Source of the DNA: Candidatus Uhrbacteria bacterium
Lineage (GTDB): Bacteria > Patescibacteriota > Patescibacteriia > UBA9934 > GWF2-40-263
DNA: 8,499 nt
Direction of reading: 5' to 3'
Assembly: GCA_023246275.1 (NCBI GenBank)
Contig: JAHFIS010000025.1
Span: forward strand, 1-8,499
In this document: positions 6,363 through 8,499 of the stretch, piece by piece
Layout: every line of letters begins with the position of its first letter
Position numbering within the stretch: position 1 is the first letter of the stretch
The notes under the pieces: model-generated
Seen by the model: the letters and a program-made list of their open reading frames with translations, nothing else
Told to the model about the DNA's origin: nothing
Databases searched by the model: none
Program-made: the position numbers and the translations under genes

Positions 6363-6933
6363 AGGAGTCTCCGTGGGCATTCTTGGCAAGGAACGCGACG
6401 TAGGACGAGTGGATCCGCTCGCGGATGCGGTCGTGGACCCAGACGGAGAACGGCGCCTCCGGACGCGGTCCTGGGAAGGCGACCTGTCCGCGCTCGTCGC
6501 GAAGCGCAAAGGGCGGGACGGGCGTCAGGGGAAGGAGGGCGATGACCATGTCGGGAACGGCGAGCACGCGAATTTCCGAGGCGCGCTCGGGGATCGCCGC
6601 CAGGCCGTCGTGCTCGCCAAGCGCGGCCGCGACGAGCGCGTCCCCCGGGTACGTTTCCATCCACGCGACGGCCTTCGCGAGGCACTCGGCCCCCTGTCGA
6701 GCCCAGGCGACGAGCTGCGCATGGTCCTGGTCGGACAGCCCATTTCCGTGGACTGTCACGGTCCCGTCGATCGAGCATCGGACGCGGTACTCGATCCCGA
6801 GGATGGATTTCCAGCGTGCGAACCGCTCTAGCCGAAGCTGCAATTCCGGATGAACGGGCTCGGTAAACCCGGCGGTCGTGCGGTTCCAGCGGCTGGTGGT
6901 ACAGATCCCAACGCTGAACGTCGGTTGCTTCAT
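6361..6933 (-). CDS. Unknown 190-residue protein, member B of the tandem paralogue pair
   Basis: The start ATG at 6933 has GGGAG 7 nt upstream. Its product is a soluble protein of unknown family, homologous to the neighbouring 212-residue protein. Residues 81-106 (GAECLAKAVA...VAAALG) align without gaps to residues 91-116 of that protein. A similar strand (V-R-C-S, 51-54) and L-S-D-Q precede the block, and P-F-S-V-W-V-H-D-R-I follows near the C-terminus. Unlike member A it begins MKQPTFSVGICTTSRWNRTT and has a proline-rich stretch about 130-160. It is a single-gene transcription unit, with a TTGACG/TACGAT promoter at 6954-6982 and a terminator overlapping its stop. It is immediately downstream of the ring-nuclease gene but separated from it by a terminator, so it is not cotranscribed by default. 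Confidence 0.78.
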   Translation of the reverse strand: MKQPTFSVGICTTSRWNRTTAGFTEPVHPELQLRLERFARWKSILGIEYRVRCSIDGTVTVHGNGLSDQDHAQLVAWARQGAECLAKAVAWMETYPGDALVAAALGEHDGLAAIPERASEIRVLAVPDMVIALLPLTPVPPFALRDERGQVAFPGPRPEAPFSVWVHDRIRERIHSSYVAFLAKNAHGDS

Positions 6934-6953
6934 GATGCGTCTCCCGGCCAGTG

Positions 6954-6982
6954 ATCGTAGGAAAAAAATGGATTTTCGTCAA
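6954..6982 (-). promoter_or_regulatory. Promoter for the 190-residue protein gene
   Basis: On the - strand TTGACG (6982-6977), a 17-bp spacer containing a T7 run, TACGAT (6959-6954). Predicted start is near 6947, giving a leader of about 14 nt that contains the GGGAG ribosome-binding site. Confidence 0.68.
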
Positions 6983-6990
6983 GCGTCTGG

Positions 6991-7022
6991 AAAGAAAAAC
7001 GGAGACGACAGTGTCCTCTCCG
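6991..7022 (-). terminator. Intrinsic terminator after the ring-nuclease gene
   Basis: On the - strand CGGAGA (7022-7017) pairs with TCTCCG (7005-7000). The inner GAC-ACT-GTC can extend the stem, and TTTTTCTTT follows. It lies about 35 nt after the stop at 7057. Confidence 0.82.
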
Positions 7023-7056
7023 AGGGGGGCTTAGTCGACTTTCTCGAGCGAGCGGC

Positions 7057-7362
7057 CTAGCTTACCGTGACGCGGACCCAGGCGATGCTCGCGCCCTCGG
7101 GGAGGGACGTGGCGCCCTCGGGAAGGCGCGGGCCCATCATCTGCCCCACGAGCGCGACGTCGCCGGGGGCGAGCCGAACCGTGGCGCGGTTCATGGGGAC
7201 CGGGACCCCGAGCGTCGCGGCGAACACGGCGGCCGTGTCCGGGTGGCCCACGGCGGAGGCCATTCCGGCGGCGAGCGCGCGGGCCTCGTCGACGGCGAGC
7301 GGGTCGAAGCTCGCGCGGGCGGGGAGGGAGAGCATGTTGATGGAAAACGCGTTGAGGATCAC
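7057..7362 (-). CDS. DUF1874 ring nuclease (AcrIII-1/Crn2 family), cyclic tetra-adenylate phosphodiesterase
   Basis: This 101-residue protein carries the DUF1874 signature: N-terminal MILNAFSINMLSLP (1-14), SAVGH with Thr43 (36-43), a P-x-N-R strand (N58-R59), LAPGD followed by a strand (64-73), and PRLPEG (78-83). The family, known from archaeal viruses (SIRV1 gp29, AcrIII-1) and bacterial Crn2, cleaves cA4. That removes the signal that activates Csx1/Can-type effectors of type III CRISPR systems. The catalytic His (SIRV1 His47) corresponds to His40 here, and the Arg/Glu of the R-L-x-E-G motif to Arg79/Glu82, so it should be active. The start is a GTG at 7362, because the conserved strand ILNAFS begins at the next codon; AAGG lies 6 nt upstream. 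The frame is open further upstream, but that part is the repeated leader. It has its own terminator. Viral origin versus host type III regulator cannot be decided here. Confidence 0.93.
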   Translation of the reverse strand: MILNAFSINMLSLPARASFDPLAVDEARALAAGMASAVGHPDTAAVFAATLGVPVPMNRATVRLAPGDVALVGQMMGPRLPEGATSLPEGASIAWVRVTVS

Positions 7363-7388
7363 TTGGCGCCTTGGGACGAAACGAAAGT

Positions 7389-7496
7389 GGCGTGATTGCC
7401 TCGTTCCTCCCTTTTGCCGACGGTCTCGGACGTCAACACTCGGTGCTGACGTCGATCGTCGAGAAAAGGGAGGGGTCCAGGCGCTGGGCCTGAACC
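7389..7496 (-). repeat. Duplicated leader element, copy in front of the ring-nuclease gene
   Basis: Reading along the - strand: a hairpin (7496-7474) whose arms are GGTTCAGGC/GCCTGGACC, with one G-U pair in the RNA; then CCTCCCTTTTCT; a spacer holding an extra hairpin GACGTCA/TGACGTC (7429-7453); then AAAAGGGAGGAAC (7415-7403) and GGCAATCACGCC (7400-7389). Nineteen bases (7462-7480) and two boxes (12 and 13 bases) are identical to the copy at 8144-8222. CCTCCCTTTT and AAAAGGGAGG can pair over 10 bp around the spacer. The region 7363-7531 otherwise holds only a GC-rich hairpin (7506-7525). Confidence 0.82.
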
Positions 7497-7505
7497 AGGG
7501 TGGTC

Positions 7506-7525
7506 GGGCCGTCCTCCGGCGGCCC
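7506..7525. other. GC-rich hairpin just after the 196-residue protein gene
   Basis: GGGCCG (7506-7511) and CGGCCC (7520-7525) form a 6-bp stem with an 8-nt loop. On the - strand it starts 7 nt after the stop codon but lacks a U-run, so it is at best a weak terminator or mRNA 3'-end stabiliser for the - strand. Confidence 0.5.
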
Positions 7526-7531
7526 TTTGTG

Positions 7532-8122
7532 CTACGCGACCCGTTCGGCGAGCGCGGCGTCGAGCGCGGCGGCCATTTGGTCGGAGAGCTCGACCCGGGC
7601 GTGCGCGCATGAGCCGTCGCACGGGACGGTCGTGACGCGGTGGGCCTTGTACGTCCCCTTCGGTCCGCCGCTCCACCAGGTGAAGTCGGTGGCGACGCGG
7701 ACGTGGGTCGCGCCGAGGCACCAGGTCTCGCCCTCGCTGTCGCGCTTGGCGTACCATCGCGAGAGCAGGCTCCCTGGAATGGGAACGCCCGCGTCGACAA
7801 GCGCCTGCGCGCCTTCGTCGAGCTCGACCGTGCTGCGGATCGGGGGCGTCTTGAAACCGACGACCTTGCCCTTACGAATTTTCGGGGGACCGTCGTAGAA
7901 CCGTTCCTCGCGCATCTTGGCGACGCGCGCGGGCAGGTCGAACGGCCTGGACGCGGGCTTGCACGACCCGTCGCACGGGCCGACGCGGTTCACGTACCAG
8001 CGGTATCCGCCGTCGACGTACTCCTCCATGGCGCGGAGGTGAACGCCGTCGACGCACCAGAGGTCGTCGGTGCATCCGTCGGACGAATGGTTCCCATAGC
8101 GGGAGACCGGGGCGGTAGTCAT
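7532..8122 (-). CDS. Unknown 196-residue protein with an internal duplication and putative metal-binding cysteines
   Basis: I do not recognise this family. The start ATG at 8122 follows AAGGA by 5 nt. Two repeat units are visible. Unit 1 (about 20-74) has LWCVDGVHLR (Cys23, His28), then PCDGSC (Cys50, Cys54). Unit 2 (about 132-190) has TWCLGATHVR (Cys135, His140), then VPCDGSC (Cys168, Cys172). Both keep C-x4-H and C-x3-C, with 21 and 27 residues between; R-W-Y/W-W-type aromatics lie between the halves. This is consistent with two small zinc-binding or disulfide-stabilised modules joined by a charged linker (75-120) containing GPPKIRKGKVVGFK. No signal peptide is seen, which favours metal binding over disulfides. 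Upstream lies one copy of the duplicated leader and downstream the other, so it is probably regulated like the ring-nuclease gene. Confidence 0.8.
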   Translation of the reverse strand: MTTAPVSRYGNHSSDGCTDDLWCVDGVHLRAMEEYVDGGYRWYVNRVGPCDGSCKPASRPFDLPARVAKMREERFYDGPPKIRKGKVVGFKTPPIRSTVELDEGAQALVDAGVPIPGSLLSRWYAKRDSEGETWCLGATHVRVATDFTWWSGGPKGTYKAHRVTTVPCDGSCAHARVELSDQMAAALDAALAERVA

Positions 8123-8143
8123 CTGAGTCCTTGGAGAACGGTC

Positions 8144-8222
8144 GGCGTGATTGCCGTGGTTCCTCCCTTTTTTCGGCGACCGTTTCGTCAAGAAAAGGGA
8201 GGGGTCCAGACGGGGTCTGGAC
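8144..8222 (-). repeat. Duplicated leader element, copy in front of the 196-residue protein gene
   Basis: Along the - strand: a hairpin (8222-8204) GTCCAGAC-CCC-GTCTGGAC, then CCCTCCCTTTTCT, a 20-nt-class spacer, AAAAAAGGGAGGAAC, and GGCAATCACGCC (8155-8144). It has the same order as the copy at 7389-7496 but a shorter spacer without the extra hairpin. One stem pair differs in a compensatory way (A-T here, G-C in the other copy). Both copies are followed by CCAAGG as the likely ribosome-binding site of the next gene. The rest of 8123-8264 contains only a GC-rich hairpin. Confidence 0.82.
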
Positions 8223-8231
8223 AGACTGTCT

Positions 8232-8258
8232 TGCCGGGCCGCCCTCGTGGGCCCGGCA
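8232..8258. other. GC-rich hairpin after the partial unknown gene
   Basis: TGCCGGGCC (8232-8240) and GGCCCGGCA (8250-8258) form a perfect 9-bp stem with a 9-nt loop. On the - strand it begins 7 nt after the stop at 8265. No U-run follows, so factor-independent termination is uncertain. It occupies the same relative place as the hairpin at 7506-7525. Confidence 0.55.
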
Positions 8259-8264
8259 GTGCGG

Positions 8265-8499
8265 CTACCTGCCAAGCTTTCGCCGGGAGGATCTTCCGCG
8301 CGCCTTGAGGTCGCGCTCCAGCCAGGCGACGAGCAGATGGACGGGGAGGTTGATCCCTATGTCTCCGACCTCATTCTTCTTTCGGTCGTTTGCGAACCGA
8401 TACGCGTCGCCGAAGGTGAGTCTGGAGGCGAGCGGGTCGCACAGGTCCGTGTCCCGGTCCTCGGCTTCCGTCACTCCCCAGCGTTTTACAGCCAGGTCG
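8265..8499 (-). CDS. Unknown protein, C-terminal 77 residues (probably partial)
   Basis: The frame is open from the right edge to TAG at 8267-8265. A GTG at 8474 could start a 69-residue protein, but the GGGGA before it abuts the codon. The upstream codons (DLAVKRWG) look like coding sequence, so I prefer a gene that begins outside the window. The visible part has a charged N-terminal region (EAEDRDTD), then LTFGDAYRFANDRKKNEVGD, a hydrophobic helix (INLPVHLLVAWLERDLKA) and a basic end (RGRSSRRKLGR). No family is recognised. It is followed by the same hairpin-plus-leader layout seen after the 196-residue gene. Confidence 0.6.
   Translation of the reverse strand, partial: DLAVKRWGVTEAEDRDTDLCDPLASRLTFGDAYRFANDRKKNEVGDIGINLPVHLLVAWLERDLKARGRSSRRKLGR

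Noticed and set aside
5462..6982. 506-codon - strand frame crossing both paralogue genes
   Set aside because: Arg/Pro/Ser-rich shadow frame. It crosses two terminators and two promoters, and the paralogue homology lies in the other frames.
7363..7800. Upstream extension of the ring-nuclease frame
   Set aside because: It overlaps the duplicated noncoding leader and the 196-residue gene out of frame; the DUF1874 fold begins at the GTG at 7362.
7403..8171. Leader peptide ORF started by the AAGGGAGG sites
   Set aside because: No ATG, GTG or TTG occurs at a suitable distance after GGGAGG in either copy.
8150..8190. TTGACG in the leader before the 196-residue gene as a full promoter
   Set aside because: The sequence 16-19 nt downstream is AGGGAG-like, with no acceptable -10 box.
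7389..8222. Integron attC sites or transposon ends in the duplicated intergenic regions
   Set aside because: There is no matching RYYYAAC/GTTRRRY core pair, no target-site duplication and no integrase or transposase in the window. The elements sit as gene leaders with a consistent position relative to starts.
1..8499. CRISPR array, tRNA, rRNA or insertion sequence
   Set aside because: No regularly spaced direct repeats, cloverleaf, rRNA motif or transposase was seen anywhere in the window on either strand.

Overview
The window is GC-rich (roughly 60% or more by eye). It has a housekeeping block on the + strand (1-3557) followed by accessory genes all on the - strand (3492-8499). The standard code fits, with TGA used as a stop. 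Compact operons, overlapping genes, tight hairpin terminators and many unrecognised proteins would suit a candidate-phylum (Patescibacteria/CPR-like) bacterium. That placement is an inference only; nothing here fixes the taxon.

Region 1 (1-3557, + strand): the C-terminal tail of a ribosome-rescue hydrolase (ArfB-like), then tsaD, tsaE (ATGA overlap with tsaD) and an unrecognised 640-residue coiled-coil protein that overlaps tsaE. TsaD and TsaE act together in t6A tRNA modification. tsaE carries a 14-codon in-frame insert built around a perfect palindrome. The last gene has no stop codon before its strong terminator hairpin; the reading frame runs through the hairpin into antisense of the next gene.

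Region 2 (3492-5487, - strand): two adjacent protein-kinase-fold genes with different architectures. The upstream one follows a 58-residue acidic small protein, with a promoter at 5459-5487. The downstream one has its own near-consensus promoter (TTGACA, 17 bp, TATACA) at 4147-4175. That promoter moves the start to a GTG at 4124, whose ribosome-binding site can be locked in a hairpin.

Region 3 (5538-8499, - strand): five genes. Two (5583-6221 and 6361-6933) are diverged tandem paralogues of a family I do not recognise, each with its own TTGACG-type promoter and terminator. Next upstream is a 101-residue DUF1874 protein, the AcrIII-1/Crn2 ring-nuclease family that destroys cyclic tetra-adenylate, the second messenger of type III CRISPR defence. 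Upstream of that lie a 196-residue protein with an internal duplication of a putative C-x4-H...C-x3-C metal site, and the tail of another unknown gene. The ring nuclease and the 196-residue protein are each preceded by a copy of the same complex leader: a hairpin with a compensatory base change, then long inverted boxes CCTCCCTTTT/AAAAGGGAGG and a GGCAATCACGCC box. This looks like a shared cis-regulatory RNA or DNA element.

The most notable content is the ring-nuclease gene in a cassette of unknown genes that share a duplicated leader: a candidate anti-defence or defence-regulating accessory locus.
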